Position numbers and translations under genes: made by a program. Below the pieces are notes generated by a model. That model saw only the letters and a program-made list of their open reading frames with translations. It searched no databases and was not told where the DNA came from. DNA of 64,000 bases from Marinobacter nauticus (GTDB lineage: Bacteria; Pseudomonadota; Gammaproteobacteria; Enterobacterales; Shewanellaceae), in the NCBI RefSeq assembly GCF_019801015.1, contig NZ_JAHVJZ010000006.1, positions 1-64,000 on the forward strand, written 5' to 3'. Within the stretch, counting starts at the first letter, position 1; each line of letters opens with the position of its first letter. Positions 1 to 8,952 of the stretch are shown here, piece after piece.

Positions 1-1
1 G

Positions 2-115
2 GAGGCAAAGGGGAGTCCAGAGGGGCGAAGCCCTTCTGGCGGCCGCCGGGCCGTCCCGGCAAAGGAGGTGAGTGGAGCACTATCCGTTCATGCCTTTGGC
101 AACCCCGAGAACTAA
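2..115 (+). CDS. Possible C-terminal end of a truncated-by-window gene (TnpB-like?)
   Basis: One frame stays open from base 2 to a TAA at 113-115 (37 codons) and would be the tail of a gene starting before the window. The peptide is rich in Gly, Ser, Pro and Arg and has no recognisable domain. Immediately downstream come two inverted repeats (CCCCCTT..AGGGGG at about 119-134 and a perfect CCACCTGC/GCAGGTGG stem at 146-164). A coding tail followed by compact hairpins resembles the right end of IS200/IS605 elements, where the tnpB 3' end overlaps a structured RNA, but no TnpB motif is visible here. It could equally be non-coding. Confidence 0.25.
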   Translation, partial: EAKGSPEGRSPSGGRRAVPAKEVSGALSVHAFGNPEN

Positions 116-145
116 GCAGCCCCCTTAAAGGGGGCCGAGTCAAAG

Positions 146-170
146 CCACCTGCTATGCAGGTGGTTTTTT
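146..170 (+). terminator. Rho-independent terminator or element-end hairpin
   Basis: A perfect 8-bp stem CCACCTGC / GCAGGTGG with a TAT loop is followed by six T residues. It would terminate the gene entering from the left edge. The MFS gene on the opposite strand ends at 193, so the hairpin also sits just downstream of that gene. Confidence 0.7.
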
Positions 171-192
171 ACTTGTGACCGTATCGCGTCAA

Positions 193-1404
193 TCAGGTGG
201 CCCCGACCATCGCCACGCTTTGTCGACGCCGCAATCCGACCAACGCCGCCAGCATCAGGGCATACAGCAGCGCACTGCCCGCCATCACCCCATCCCAACC
301 CTTTTGCTCATAGCAGTACAGCAGCCAAAAGCCGCCCAGGCTGGCTCCAAGGTAGTAATGCACCAGATAGAGTGCCGTGGCGCTGGCTTTCGCGGTCTGC
401 GCGTGCTGGCTGACCCAGGCGTACGCCAGGGCGTGCACCAGAAAGGCCCCGCCGCTGATCAGTAACAGCCCAAGCACCATAGCCCACAGCGTCTCACTGC
501 GGGCCACCCACACACCGAGCATGGCGATAAGGGTACCCAGCATCATCCCCGATAACGGCCCATAGCGCAGACTCCACTGTCCGCTCAGCCTTGAGGTCAG
601 GGTACCGCTGAGGTAACAGAGAAAAATCAGTGACGCCACCGCCACGGGCAACTGGTGCGGCGGCGCCACCAGCCGGAATCCCATCACCGTAAACTGATTC
701 ACAAACAGCGCAAAGTTGAGGCCGCCAATCGCCATCGCCAGCCACAATCGGGCGTTGCCAATGTGGCCAAGAGCCGTGCGCAGCTGGCCCCCCAGTCGCG
801 CCTCCGTCGGCACAAAAGCCCGGGCCTGGGGCAACGTCTGCCGCACCCACAGGCCTCCACAGGCGGTCATCAGCGCCAGCATCAGCGCCGCACTTTGCCA
901 GCCCAGCCAATCCCCCACCAGACCGCCATAAATCCTCCCCAGAATGCCGCCCAGCGAGTTGGCCGCCACAAAGGCCCCCACCGCCAGCGTCAGCGCCCGC
1001 GGCGAAAACTCCTCGGCCATGTACGCCACCGCCACGGCCACAAATCCGGCCAGGGCAATCCCCATCAGCAATCGCAGCAGAATCAGCGGCCAGAGTGCAG
1101 CCACGCCAAGTTGCGCCAGCCCAACCATGGGCAGCAACAGCAGACTCAACAGCAGAACCGGACGACGGCCCCAACGCTCCGACAGCATCGCCCAGGGCAG
1201 CAGGGCCAGGGCCAGCCCTAACGTCGTGGCCGCGTGGACGCCGTTCACCGCCGTCGCCGGCAGGCCAAAGTCCAGCGCCAGCAGGGGCAGCAAAGGCTGA
1301 AAGAAGTAAAGGTTGGCAAACACCAGAACGGACCCCAGCGCCAGCGCCCAGGTGGCAGCGCGATACTCGGTGGTACCCGGTTCGATCATCGGAAGGAAAC
1401 TCAT
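193..1404 (-). CDS. MFS transporter, YnfM-like drug/sugar efflux type
   Basis: The 403-residue protein has about twelve hydrophobic helices and the major facilitator loop 2-3 signature around SERWGRRPVLL (about residues 75-85), placing it in the inner membrane as a proton-coupled exporter. The N-terminal block FANLYFFQPLLPLLA followed by FGLP is typical of YnfM-type proteins (DHA1-like efflux family). The substrate cannot be told from sequence. The start is uncertain: a second ATG lies five codons in and neither has a good ribosome-binding site. The gene is monocistronic, transcribed toward the window edge, and divergent from the small gene at 1544. Confidence 0.75.
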   Translation of the reverse strand: MSFLPMIEPGTTEYRAATWALALGSVLVFANLYFFQPLLPLLALDFGLPATAVNGVHAATTLGLALALLPWAMLSERWGRRPVLLLSLLLLPMVGLAQLGVAALWPLILLRLLMGIALAGFVAVAVAYMAEEFSPRALTLAVGAFVAANSLGGILGRIYGGLVGDWLGWQSAALMLALMTACGGLWVRQTLPQARAFVPTEARLGGQLRTALGHIGNARLWLAMAIGGLNFALFVNQFTVMGFRLVAPPHQLPVAVASLIFLCYLSGTLTSRLSGQWSLRYGPLSGMMLGTLIAMLGVWVARSETLWAMVLGLLLISGGAFLVHALAYAWVSQHAQTAKASATALYLVHYYLGASLGGFWLLYCYEQKGWDGVMAGSALLYALMLAALVGLRRRQSVAMVGAT

Positions 1405-1543
1405 AACAACTTGAGAGGTCTACAAAATAGCAGTGGCATCCCCTTCACGGGAAATAGCCAAACGGCAACCAGTCATCGGCGTTGCTTATGCGGTGACTAC
1501 ACTGAACTATCGACCACCGGTCGATACCCCCACAGGAGGGAGC

Positions 1544-1783
1544 ATGAGCGATCTCTACCAGGCCCACGACATCAACTATCGGGGCGAAAACTGCGGCGTC
1601 CATAACTGGATGACCAAAGATGGCCACTCCTTTTACTGGCACCCGGATTGGCTGCACATCGCCGAAGACGAAACCGGCATGCACGTGAAGCAACCTCTGG
1701 AACTGGCCCCCGGCGAAGCCCCGCAAAAGCATCACGCCATCAAGGCCATTCTGCACTATCTCAATCAATTAACCGGTCAGTAA
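1544..1783 (+). CDS. Small hypothetical protein, 79 residues
   Basis: I do not recognise this protein. The ATG at 1544 follows a strong ribosome-binding site (CAGGAGGGAGC), so it is preferred over an in-frame ATG at 1433 that lacks one. The product is soluble, acidic and rich in His and Trp (GHSFYWHPDWLHIAEDE in the middle), without signal peptide or membrane segment and without cysteine pairs except a lone Cys at residue 17. The conserved-looking aromatic/His core suggests a compact fold. It stands alone, 76 bp before the peptidase-like gene on the same strand, and might be co-transcribed with it. Confidence 0.7.
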   Translation: MSDLYQAHDINYRGENCGVHNWMTKDGHSFYWHPDWLHIAEDETGMHVKQPLELAPGEAPQKHHAIKAILHYLNQLTGQ

Positions 1784-1859
1784 CCGGCCTGGCACCTTCC
1801 GTCCTGACGCTCCATGGAGTAACCTCAAACCACTCTTTGGAGCCAGGACAAGGATTGCC

Positions 1860-3005
1860 ATGAAGCCCACAAACGCCCTCGCTGTCGCTCTGCTCAGCGC
1901 CTCCGCCGTTGCCGCCCCACTGGACATTGAGGAGCAACGACTCGACAACGCCCATGACGCCCTCGGCGCCCCAGTCACTCAGCGTTATCAAGCGCCGGTG
2001 AACACACTGGTTGCCCGTTATCGTGCGGATGGCAATGAACTGACCGTCACCAAAAAGGTGGCCGAGGACGGCAAGGCACTGTGGCGTGCCGCCGTGGCGG
2101 ATGTGCGTGACGGCCACCTGGATGACCGCAGCCTCTATTGGGCCCGGCTGGCCGCCCGTCAGGCGCTCAAGCAGCAGGATCCGGCGTTCCGCATCGCCGA
2201 CTGGCAACGCAACATCCTGCTCAGTACGCTGGAGAACGCTTCCCGGGGTATGAGCGACATCGATTTCGATGACGATGCCCAGGTTCGCATCCTGCTGACC
2301 GGATTTGACCCCTTCCTGCTGGACCGGGACATCACCCAATCCAACCCCTCTGGCGTGGTCGCCCTGGCTCTGGACGGCGAGCGCTGGCAGGTCGCAGGCC
2401 GCAAGGTGCAGGTTGAAGCGGCCATGATTCCGGTGCGCTTTGAAGATTTCGACAACGGCATGATCGAAGCGCTGCTGACCCCCTATCTGCGCGACAACCG
2501 GGTCAGCATGGTGGTGACCGTTTCCATGGGCCGGGAGCAGTTCGATCTGGAGCGCTTCCCCGGACGCAACCGCAGCGCCACCGCACCCGACAACCGCAAT
2601 GTGCTGACCGGCGCGGATAAGCAACGTCCCCTGCCCCCGCATCTGAATGGCGCCCCGCTCAACGGCCCGGAATTTGTCGAATTCAGCCTGCCGGTGCGCG
2701 CCATGCAGCAAGCCCCTGGTGCCTTCGATATCGTCGACAACCATAAGGTCGCGACCCTGAAAGGGCCGCTGACGCCGCAGCGATTGAGCCAGTTGGATAA
2801 TCAGGTTTCGGTTGAAGGCTCCGGCGGCGGCTACCTCTCCAACGAGATCAGCTACCGCAGTATTTTGCTGAAACAACTGCTTGGCAGCCGGGTCCCCGTT
2901 GGCCACATTCATACGCCCAAAATCACCGGTCATGACGCCAAAACCACCGAGGCCATTCTGGCCCAGGTTCGTGCCATGCTGAATCAGGCAGCACAGGGCT
3001 TATAA
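1860..3005 (+). CDS. Exported pyroglutamyl-peptidase I-like (C15) protein with Ser at the cysteine position
   Basis: The 381-residue protein starts with a Sec signal peptide (about residues 1-19, AVAA cleavage region). Its second half resembles pyrrolidone-carboxylate peptidase (family C15): ILLTGFDPF at 144-152 followed by NPSG at 162-165, LERF around Glu231, and GHIHTPK with His351, which match the family's N-terminal signature, catalytic Glu and catalytic His. The catalytic-cysteine segment (family YVCN) reads YLSN, putting Ser327 in place of Cys. The roughly 130-residue N-terminal region is extra compared with the usual 210-220-residue enzymes. Classical C15 enzymes are cytoplasmic; export and the substitution suggest a binding protein or an altered hydrolase. 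Ribosome-binding site AGGACAAGG precedes the ATG. Confidence 0.7.
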   Translation: MKPTNALAVALLSASAVAAPLDIEEQRLDNAHDALGAPVTQRYQAPVNTLVARYRADGNELTVTKKVAEDGKALWRAAVADVRDGHLDDRSLYWARLAARQALKQQDPAFRIADWQRNILLSTLENASRGMSDIDFDDDAQVRILLTGFDPFLLDRDITQSNPSGVVALALDGERWQVAGRKVQVEAAMIPVRFEDFDNGMIEALLTPYLRDNRVSMVVTVSMGREQFDLERFPGRNRSATAPDNRNVLTGADKQRPLPPHLNGAPLNGPEFVEFSLPVRAMQQAPGAFDIVDNHKVATLKGPLTPQRLSQLDNQVSVEGSGGGYLSNEISYRSILLKQLLGSRVPVGHIHTPKITGHDAKTTEAILAQVRAMLNQAAQGL

Positions 3006-3067
3006 GCCGATAGACAGCACTATGGGGGCTGGTATAGTGAGCCGCATCTCGCTGACCGGAGCCCCCG

Positions 3068-3571
3068 ATGTCCCCATCTCTCGCCTCTCAAGACCCGCTT
3101 CACTCCGCACTGCTGGAGCGAATCGAAGCGTGCTACCGTCAGGCGGAAAAAACGCTGAACCGCCACTTTCCCAGGCCGGCAGTCAGTCTGCGTATGCGGG
3201 GCCAGAGCGCCGGTGCGGCTCATCTGCAGGAAAACCGGCTGCGCTTTAATCCGGTATTACTGGCGGAAAACCCTGACGCCTTCCTGACCGAAGTGGTGCC
3301 GCACGAAGTGGCCCATCTGCTGGTCTGGCACTGCTACGGCAAAGTCGCCCCGCACGGGCCGCAGTGGCAGGCCATGATGCGCCAGGTGTTTGGCCTGGAG
3401 CCCCGCACCCGCCACCGGTTTGATGTGGCCAGTGTGGCACCCAAAACCTTTGCTTATCGCTGCCAGTGCCGGGATCACCAACTGACAGTGCGTCGTCACA
3501 ACAAAGTCCAGCGTCAGCAAACCCGCTATCTTTGCCGCGCCTGCGGTGCCGCGCTTCAACTCAGCGAATAA
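3068..3571 (+). CDS. sprT: SprT family zinc metalloprotease-like protein
   Basis: The 167-residue protein has the SprT-like zinc site HEVAH (79-83) with a further His at 88, and a C-terminal zinc ribbon made of CQC..., and CRAC pairs near residues 142-162. Length and domain order match bacterial SprT, related to the protease domain of eukaryotic Spartan. Its cellular substrate in bacteria is not established. It begins a same-strand run sprT-endA-rsmE-gshB that is a familiar order in Shewanella-like genomes, with a 52-bp gap to endA. Confidence 0.88.
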   Translation: MSPSLASQDPLHSALLERIEACYRQAEKTLNRHFPRPAVSLRMRGQSAGAAHLQENRLRFNPVLLAENPDAFLTEVVPHEVAHLLVWHCYGKVAPHGPQWQAMMRQVFGLEPRTRHRFDVASVAPKTFAYRCQCRDHQLTVRRHNKVQRQQTRYLCRACGAALQLSE

Positions 3572-3623
3572 CGGTCGCCTGTTTCCCATTATCGCCCTAT
3601 CACCACCCAGCTAAGACGATTGC

Positions 3624-4310
3624 ATGATTCGAGTTCTGTTTTTACTGGCGCTGTTTGCCAGTCCGGTGCTGGCCGCGCCGCAAAGCTTCTCCCAGGCCAA
3701 ACGCGAACTGTTTAAGCTCTACACCGGCCCGCTGGCCCCCCAGACCCTCTATTGCGGCTGCGACTTCTCGGCAACGGGGAAGAAGCTGCTGCCGGATCTG
3801 GCCGGGTGTGGATACCAGGTACGCAAACAGGACAAGCGAGCCAATCGGATTGAGTGGGAGCATGTGATGCCCGCCTGGCAATTTGGCCATCAGCTTCAGT
3901 GCTGGCAGCAAGGTGGCCGTTCCGAGTGTCGGAAGGATCCCCGCTTTAAAGTGATGGAGGCCGACCTGCACAACCTGTACCCGGCAGTGGGTGAGGTCAA
4001 TGGTGACCGCTCCAACTACCGCTTCAGTGACTGGAACGGTGCGGCCACTCAGTATGGCCAGTGCCAGATGGTGGTGGACTTTAAGGGCCGTAAAGCCCAG
4101 CCTCCGGTCGCCGCCCGTGGCATCATCGCCCGGACCTATCTATATATGGCAGAGCAATACCGACTGCCTCTGTCGGCTCAGCAGGAAAAACTGATGAAGG
4201 CTTGGCATAATATGCACCCGGCGGATAAGGCGGAATGCGAGCGCCACCGCCATGTCAGCAAACTGCAAGGCCATCCGAACCGCTTTGTCGCTGAGCAGTG
4301 TAACCCCTGA
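3624..4310 (+). CDS. endA: Endonuclease I, periplasmic/secreted DNase
   Basis: The 228-residue protein carries a cleaved signal peptide (about 1-18, ending VLAAP) and the endonuclease I family core: [11 protein letters not shown] with the catalytic His, the [18 protein letters not shown] block, and eight cysteines that would pair in the periplasm (YCGC, GC, QCW, EC, QC, EC, QC). It cleaves double-stranded DNA non-specifically in the periplasm or outside the cell. It ends 13 bp before rsmE and is likely co-transcribed with it. Confidence 0.93.
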   Translation: MIRVLFLLALFASPVLAAPQSFSQAKRELFKLYTGPLAPQTLYCGCDFSATGKKLLPDLAGCGYQVRKQDKRANRIEWEHVMPAWQFGHQLQCWQQGGRSECRKDPRFKVMEADLHNLYPAVGEVNGDRSNYRFSDWNGAATQYGQCQMVVDFKGRKAQPPVAARGIIARTYLYMAEQYRLPLSAQQEKLMKAWHNMHPADKAECERHRHVSKLQGHPNRFVAEQCNP

Positions 4311-4323
4311 ACCGGAACCCTCT

Positions 4324-5055
4324 ATGCGTGTACCACGGATTTACCAGCCCACTCCTCTGTCTGCCGGTCAGCAACTGGCCCTCGACGACGATGGCGCCAA
4401 TCACATTGGCCGGGTGCTGCGGATGCAGCCTGGCCAGGCCCTGATGCTGTTCAACGGTGACGGTCACCAGTACCCGGCCATCATCACTGAGGCGGGCAAG
4501 AAAAACGTGCTGGTGACGGTCCAGTCGGTAGAGACGGTGAATGTGGAGTCGCCGTTGGCCCTGCATCTGGGCCAGGTGATCTCCCGGGGCGAAAAGATGG
4601 AGTTCACCATCCAGAAATCGGTGGAGTTGGGTGCCGCCAGCATCACTCCGCTGTGGTCTGAGCGCTGCGGCGTGAAGCTCACCGGCGACCGACTGGATAA
4701 GAAAGTGGCGCAATGGCAGAAAATCGCCATCGCCGCCTGCGAACAGTGTGGACGCAACGTGGTGCCGGAAGTGCGCCCGGTGATGCGCCTGGATCAGTGG
4801 ATGGCGGAACCCTTTGACGGCCTGAAACTGAACCTGCACCCCCGTGCCGAGTACAGCATCAACACCCTGCCGGAACCGGTGACCGACCTGCGCCTGCTGA
4901 TTGGCCCCGAAGGCGGCCTTTCCGGTGATGAAATCACTGCCGCCCGTGAGCAGGGCTTTACTGATATTCTTCTGGGGCCCCGGGTGCTGCGCACCGAAAC
5001 CGCGGCCCTGACCGCTATGACCGCATTGCAGGTTCGCTTTGGCGACCTTGGATAA
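4324..5055 (+). CDS. rsmE: 16S rRNA (uracil-1498-N3)-methyltransferase RsmE
   Basis: The 243-residue protein matches RsmE, a SPOUT-fold, SAM-dependent enzyme that methylates U1498 of 16S rRNA. Visible family features are the N-terminal PUA-like part (RVPRIYQP start, [12 protein letters not shown]), the central [18 protein letters not shown] block, and the C-terminal knot [14 protein letters not shown]...[11 protein letters not shown]. The ATG at 4324 gives the family's normal N-terminus; a longer in-frame start at 4252 would lie inside endA and is rejected. The stop is followed within 11 bp by the gshB start. Confidence 0.95.
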   Translation: MRVPRIYQPTPLSAGQQLALDDDGANHIGRVLRMQPGQALMLFNGDGHQYPAIITEAGKKNVLVTVQSVETVNVESPLALHLGQVISRGEKMEFTIQKSVELGAASITPLWSERCGVKLTGDRLDKKVAQWQKIAIAACEQCGRNVVPEVRPVMRLDQWMAEPFDGLKLNLHPRAEYSINTLPEPVTDLRLLIGPEGGLSGDEITAAREQGFTDILLGPRVLRTETAALTAMTALQVRFGDLG

Positions 5056-5065
5056 GGAGTCCAGG

Positions 5066-6010
5066 ATGATCAAGCTTGGCATCGTGATGGATCCCATCTC
5101 GAGCATCAACATCAAGAAAGACACCAGTTTCGCCTTCCTGCTGGAAGCCCAGAAGCGGGGCTACGCCCTGCACTATATGGAGATGGCGGACCTCTACCTG
5201 GACCAGGGCGAAGCCCGTGCCCGGATGCAGCCGCTGAGCGTCGAAGAGAACCCTCAGAAGTGGTATGAACTGGGCGAAGCCAAGGATGCCCCTCTGGCGG
5301 AGCTGGACGTCATTCTGATGCGCAAGGATCCGCCGTTCGACACGGAATACATCTACGCCACCTACATGCTGGAGCGCGCCGAGGAGCAAGGTGTGCTGGT
5401 GGTCAACAAGCCGCAGAGCCTGCGTGACTGCAATGAAAAGCTGTTCACTGCCTGGTTTGCCGAGCACACTCCGACCACTCTGGTGACCCGCAGTGCCGAG
5501 AAAATCCGCGCGTTCCACGCCGAGCACGGCGACATCATTCTGAAGCCGCTGGATGGCATGGGCGGCGCCTCCATCTTCCGGGTTAAGGAAGATGGCGGCA
5601 ATCTGGGCGTGATCATCGAAGTGCTGACCAACCATGGCCAGAACTACGCCATGATTCAGAAGTTTATTCCGGAGATCAAAGCCGGCGATAAGCGCATTCT
5701 GGTGGTGGATGGTGAGCCGGTGCCGTACTGTCTGGCCCGCATTCCTCAGGGCAGCGAAACCCGCGGCAATCTGGCCGCTGGTGGCCTGGGTGTGGCGCAG
5801 CCGCTGTCTGACAGCGATCGCCGCATCGCCGAGGCCGTCGCGCCGGAGCTGAAAAAGCGCGGCCTGATCTTTGTCGGTCTGGATGTGATTGGCGACCGCC
5901 TGACCGAAGTGAACGTCACCAGCCCCACCTGTGTGCGGGAGATCGAAGCGGCCTTCGACATCAACATCGCCGGCCGCCTGATGGACGCGATTGAGCAGCG
6001 TCTGGCGTGA
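5066..6010 (+). CDS. gshB: Glutathione synthetase
   Basis: The 314-residue ATP-grasp ligase joins gamma-glutamylcysteine and glycine to make glutathione in the cytoplasm. Recognisable segments are KLGIVMDPI at the start, DVILMRKDPPFD, the ATP-grasp LKPLDGMGGASIFR near residue 165, and the C-terminal NVTSPTCVREIE. Length equals that of the family. An AAGGAG ribosome-binding site, overlapping the rsmE stop, lies 7 bases before the ATG, indicating translational coupling. In many relatives yqgE and ruvX follow; here a small exported protein follows instead with a 4-base overlap. Confidence 0.97.
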   Translation: MIKLGIVMDPISSINIKKDTSFAFLLEAQKRGYALHYMEMADLYLDQGEARARMQPLSVEENPQKWYELGEAKDAPLAELDVILMRKDPPFDTEYIYATYMLERAEEQGVLVVNKPQSLRDCNEKLFTAWFAEHTPTTLVTRSAEKIRAFHAEHGDIILKPLDGMGGASIFRVKEDGGNLGVIIEVLTNHGQNYAMIQKFIPEIKAGDKRILVVDGEPVPYCLARIPQGSETRGNLAAGGLGVAQPLSDSDRRIAEAVAPELKKRGLIFVGLDVIGDRLTEVNVTSPTCVREIEAAFDINIAGRLMDAIEQRLA

Positions 6011-6294
6011 AGCGCGCATTGCTGCTGATGCTGATGACGGGTCCGGCGATTGCCGGACCCTGTCTTGAAGCCCCCTGGCGCGACCAGCCTTGCCCCAATG
6101 TCCGGTATCAGTCAGTCATCGGCGACAACGGTGCCCGGATGGTGTGCGTCTGCGCACCGGATTTCGATCATCTGAAAACGATTCCGGACACCGTCGCCGG
6201 GAAAGCGCTGAGAACCAAGGAACTGGAACGCATCGCCGCCAGCTACGCCCTGTCCGACTCCGAAGTCAGGCAGCTGCTGCAACTGGAAGATTAA
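6007..6294 (+). CDS. Small exported protein, 95 residues, unknown function
   Basis: The start is a GTG overlapping the gshB stop (GTGA), so translation is probably coupled. The first 16 residues form a signal peptide (KRALLLMLMTGPAIAG). The mature part contains four cysteines (PCLE, PCP, VCVC) suited to disulfides in the periplasm and a helical acidic tail (about residues 60-95). I recognise no domain. Placement directly behind gshB may only reflect shared transcription. Its stop overlaps by four bases the stop of the convergent GGDEF-EAL gene. Confidence 0.7.
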   Translation: MKRALLLMLMTGPAIAGPCLEAPWRDQPCPNVRYQSVIGDNGARMVCVCAPDFDHLKTIPDTVAGKALRTKELERIAASYALSDSEVRQLLQLED

Positions 6295-8807
6295 CGGTTC
6301 TGTCGGCCGAGGAGCTGCACCCCGCGCTCCTCTTCCGGCCAACGCATGGTGGTGTCGATCATGTCCATCAGGCGATCCACCTGATGCTCATCCAGCGGCG
6401 GAGAATAGAGGTAGCCCTGGGCGAAATCACAGCCGATCTGCTTCAGGAATTGCCGCTGATCGTGGCTCTCCACCCCCTCAGCCACCACCTCCCGCTTCAG
6501 GTTGTGAGCCAGGTCAATCACGCTGGTGACGATGTTCCGATCCACGTCAGAGTTGTCCAGATCCGCCACAAAGCCCCGATCCACCTTCAACAGATCAAAC
6601 GGCAGCTGCTTCAGGTAACTCAGTGATGAGTATCCGGTCCCGAAGTCATCAATAGCGATTCGCACCCCCATCGCCTTGAGCTGATGCATGATCGCCATCG
6701 CTCTATCCAGGTTCTTAATCAGACTCTCTTCGGTCAGCTCCAGCACCAGCCGGGAAGGCTGGATCTGATGACGCTCCAGTAACGATTGCAGATGGTTGAC
6801 CAGATCCACGCTCATGTACTGATTGGGGGAGAGGTTAACCGCGATGTAGAACTGGTCATTACCCAGACGCTGGCTGCAACGTGCCAGCAGATTGATCGCG
6901 TATTCGAGCACGTAGTTGCCCAGCTCCACCCCCTCTTTACTCTCATCCACTTCCTGAATGAATTCCGAAGGCATGACCAGGCCCCGGCTCGGGTGATACC
7001 AGCGAATCAACGCCTCAAAGCCCACCAGCCGGCTGTCCTCCATCGCCAGAATGGGTTGCAGTGCCAGCGACAACTGCCGCTCTTTCAGGGCGATACGGAT
7101 GTCCTGCTCCAGCATCAGGCGTCGACTGGCGCTCTCCAGCATCTGTTCATTGAAAACCCGGTAGTTGGAGCGGCCCGCCTGCTTGGCCTGATACATCGCC
7201 AGGTCAGCCCGCTTCAGGAGTTCTTCCGGGCGCATCATCGGGTTATCGCAGAACACCACCCCGATGCTGGTGGTGATGATCAGAGTGTGGCGCCCCAACT
7301 GGAGGGGCTGCTGCAGGCTGGTGAAGATCTGGTGGATGATGCGATGGATGTCCGCTTCCGACTCCAGCCCGCGCACGATGATGGTGAACTCGTCGCCCCC
7401 CAGCCGGCAGACGGTGTCCATGGTGCGGATGCTTTTCTGCAGCCGGTTGGCCACGGTTTTCAGCAGCTCGTCACCGATGTCGTGCCCCAGGGTGTCGTTA
7501 ACCCGCTTAAATTCATCCAGATCCAGGAACAGCAAGGCGATCTGCTCATCGGTACGGCCGATGCTGGCCAGCGCCTTGGCCATTTCGTGATGGAACATCG
7601 CCCGGTTCGGAAGCCCGGTCAGTGCGTCCATCATCGCCATCCGTTGCAGCTCGTTGGTGTAGCGATCCACGTCGCCTTCCAGCCGTTCCAGCTGGTTGGC
7701 CACTTCCAGCGTGGTCAGCTCCAGTTGATCCAGCTCATCGGTGGTCCAGCCCGGCCGGTGGTTCAGGCGCTTTCGCAGGTCGTCGTAGCGGCTTTGCGCC
7801 AGCAAAGGGAGGGCCCGGCCAAGCCGGTGTAACCGCCCCATCGGACGCCAAAGCGTCAGGGTGCCCAGCCCCGCTGCCAACATCACCGCCATCAGGAAGA
7901 TGCCAAGCAGATCGCCGATAAACGCCCGCTCTCCCATGGTCAGGTCACTGACATTTCGGATCAGCAGCAGGCGCTCACCCCGCCTCCCGACCGACCAGGC
8001 GTACAGCGCCCACTCCTCACCATTGAGTTCCATCTGCTGAGGTTTATCGGCCAGCGCTGACAGGCTGACTTCGGACGCCAGACCGTTTAACAGTTTCAAC
8101 GTCTCGGTCCGGTCAGTGACGCTGAGCAACTTCCGCCCCCATGGTCCCGGGCCGGAATCCGCACTGAACAGCGCCAGCTGGACCTGGTGGTGATCGCTCA
8201 TCGGCACCAGAACTTCGGCCAAATCCGTCACCAGCACCATGACGTGCAGATCCCCATCCACCAACACCGGAACGCCCACTTCGAACAGGCATTCAAGCTG
8301 ACAGTGTATCCTTGAGCCCGGCTCCCCACCGCTCAGGATCTGCTGCAACCAATCGTCGTTATCCAGGCCGGTGTGGCCCTGTTGCAATACCGGCTCCAGT
8401 TCGACGTTATAGACGCTCAGGCCACGAAGTCCCCAGAACAGCTCAAACTCATGCCAGTACTGGGTGCTGCGCTCTCGGACCTGGTCCATCGACAGGCTCC
8501 CGCGCTGGCCCAGCATCATGTGAAACTCCTGGCTGAGATTGATCAGTCTCTGCTCGGTGGACTCGATCCGAATCTCATAATCCCGCCACAGGCTGTGGTA
8601 CTGATTAAACAGCACCTGCTCGACCTGCTCGTCAAACCGACGCAAGCCAAGCATCCCAATGATCAGGCTGATAAGGAGAATGAGCGATATGGTGGCGAGA
8701 ACGAGTTTCCACCGCAAACTGAGGAACCGTCCCGTGGCCGAGTGCGTCATGCTGATGCCGAATCCTGAAGGCTGATAAAAAGGGCTCCGACGTGGCGGTT
8801 TCCCCAT
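6291..8807 (-). CDS. Membrane-bound GGDEF-EAL cyclic-di-GMP signalling protein
   Basis: The protein (about 838 residues) has transmembrane helices near residues 35-55 and 297-320 enclosing a periplasmic sensor domain of about 240 residues, then a linker helix, a GGDEF diguanylate cyclase domain (about 385-550) and an EAL phosphodiesterase domain (about 565-815). The cyclase motif GGDEF (about 470-474) is intact and is preceded at the proper distance by an RTMD inhibitory site. The EAL domain keeps EAL, NLSPNQ, ELTEES, DDFGTGYSS, LKVDRGF and AEGVES, so both activities look possible. The periplasmic domain has two Cys (about 169 and 173). The ATG at 8807 has GAGG ten bases upstream; an ATG at 8750 is an alternative. 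It lies downstream of the binding-like gene at 8953 on the same strand. Confidence 0.92.
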   Translation of the reverse strand: MGKPPRRSPFYQPSGFGISMTHSATGRFLSLRWKLVLATISLILLISLIIGMLGLRRFDEQVEQVLFNQYHSLWRDYEIRIESTEQRLINLSQEFHMMLGQRGSLSMDQVRERSTQYWHEFELFWGLRGLSVYNVELEPVLQQGHTGLDNDDWLQQILSGGEPGSRIHCQLECLFEVGVPVLVDGDLHVMVLVTDLAEVLVPMSDHHQVQLALFSADSGPGPWGRKLLSVTDRTETLKLLNGLASEVSLSALADKPQQMELNGEEWALYAWSVGRRGERLLLIRNVSDLTMGERAFIGDLLGIFLMAVMLAAGLGTLTLWRPMGRLHRLGRALPLLAQSRYDDLRKRLNHRPGWTTDELDQLELTTLEVANQLERLEGDVDRYTNELQRMAMMDALTGLPNRAMFHHEMAKALASIGRTDEQIALLFLDLDEFKRVNDTLGHDIGDELLKTVANRLQKSIRTMDTVCRLGGDEFTIIVRGLESEADIHRIIHQIFTSLQQPLQLGRHTLIITTSIGVVFCDNPMMRPEELLKRADLAMYQAKQAGRSNYRVFNEQMLESASRRLMLEQDIRIALKERQLSLALQPILAMEDSRLVGFEALIRWYHPSRGLVMPSEFIQEVDESKEGVELGNYVLEYAINLLARCSQRLGNDQFYIAVNLSPNQYMSVDLVNHLQSLLERHQIQPSRLVLELTEESLIKNLDRAMAIMHQLKAMGVRIAIDDFGTGYSSLSYLKQLPFDLLKVDRGFVADLDNSDVDRNIVTSVIDLAHNLKREVVAEGVESHDQRQFLKQIGCDFAQGYLYSPPLDEHQVDRLMDMIDTTMRWPEEERGVQLLGRQNR

Positions 8808-8952
8808 CACGTCGAAGCCTCGAATTTATGGCGCGTGCTGAAGCAGGCTGGCTCCTGCCACAGGTCGACTCAACGCCATCCCTGTCGTCTCTTAATCTGA
8901 AGGATAGTCGCTTATTTGAGCAGGCAGGGGGGAAGTGCGCCCAACGGTGCAA

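Noticed and set aside
193-465. Plus-strand frames opposite the MFS gene
   Set aside because: The minus strand encodes a complete MFS transporter; the plus-strand peptides are Arg/His-rich shadows.
1433-1543. Upstream in-frame start for the 79-residue small protein
   Set aside because: The extension lacks a ribosome-binding site, whereas ATG 1544 has a near-consensus one, and the added residues look like non-coding sequence.
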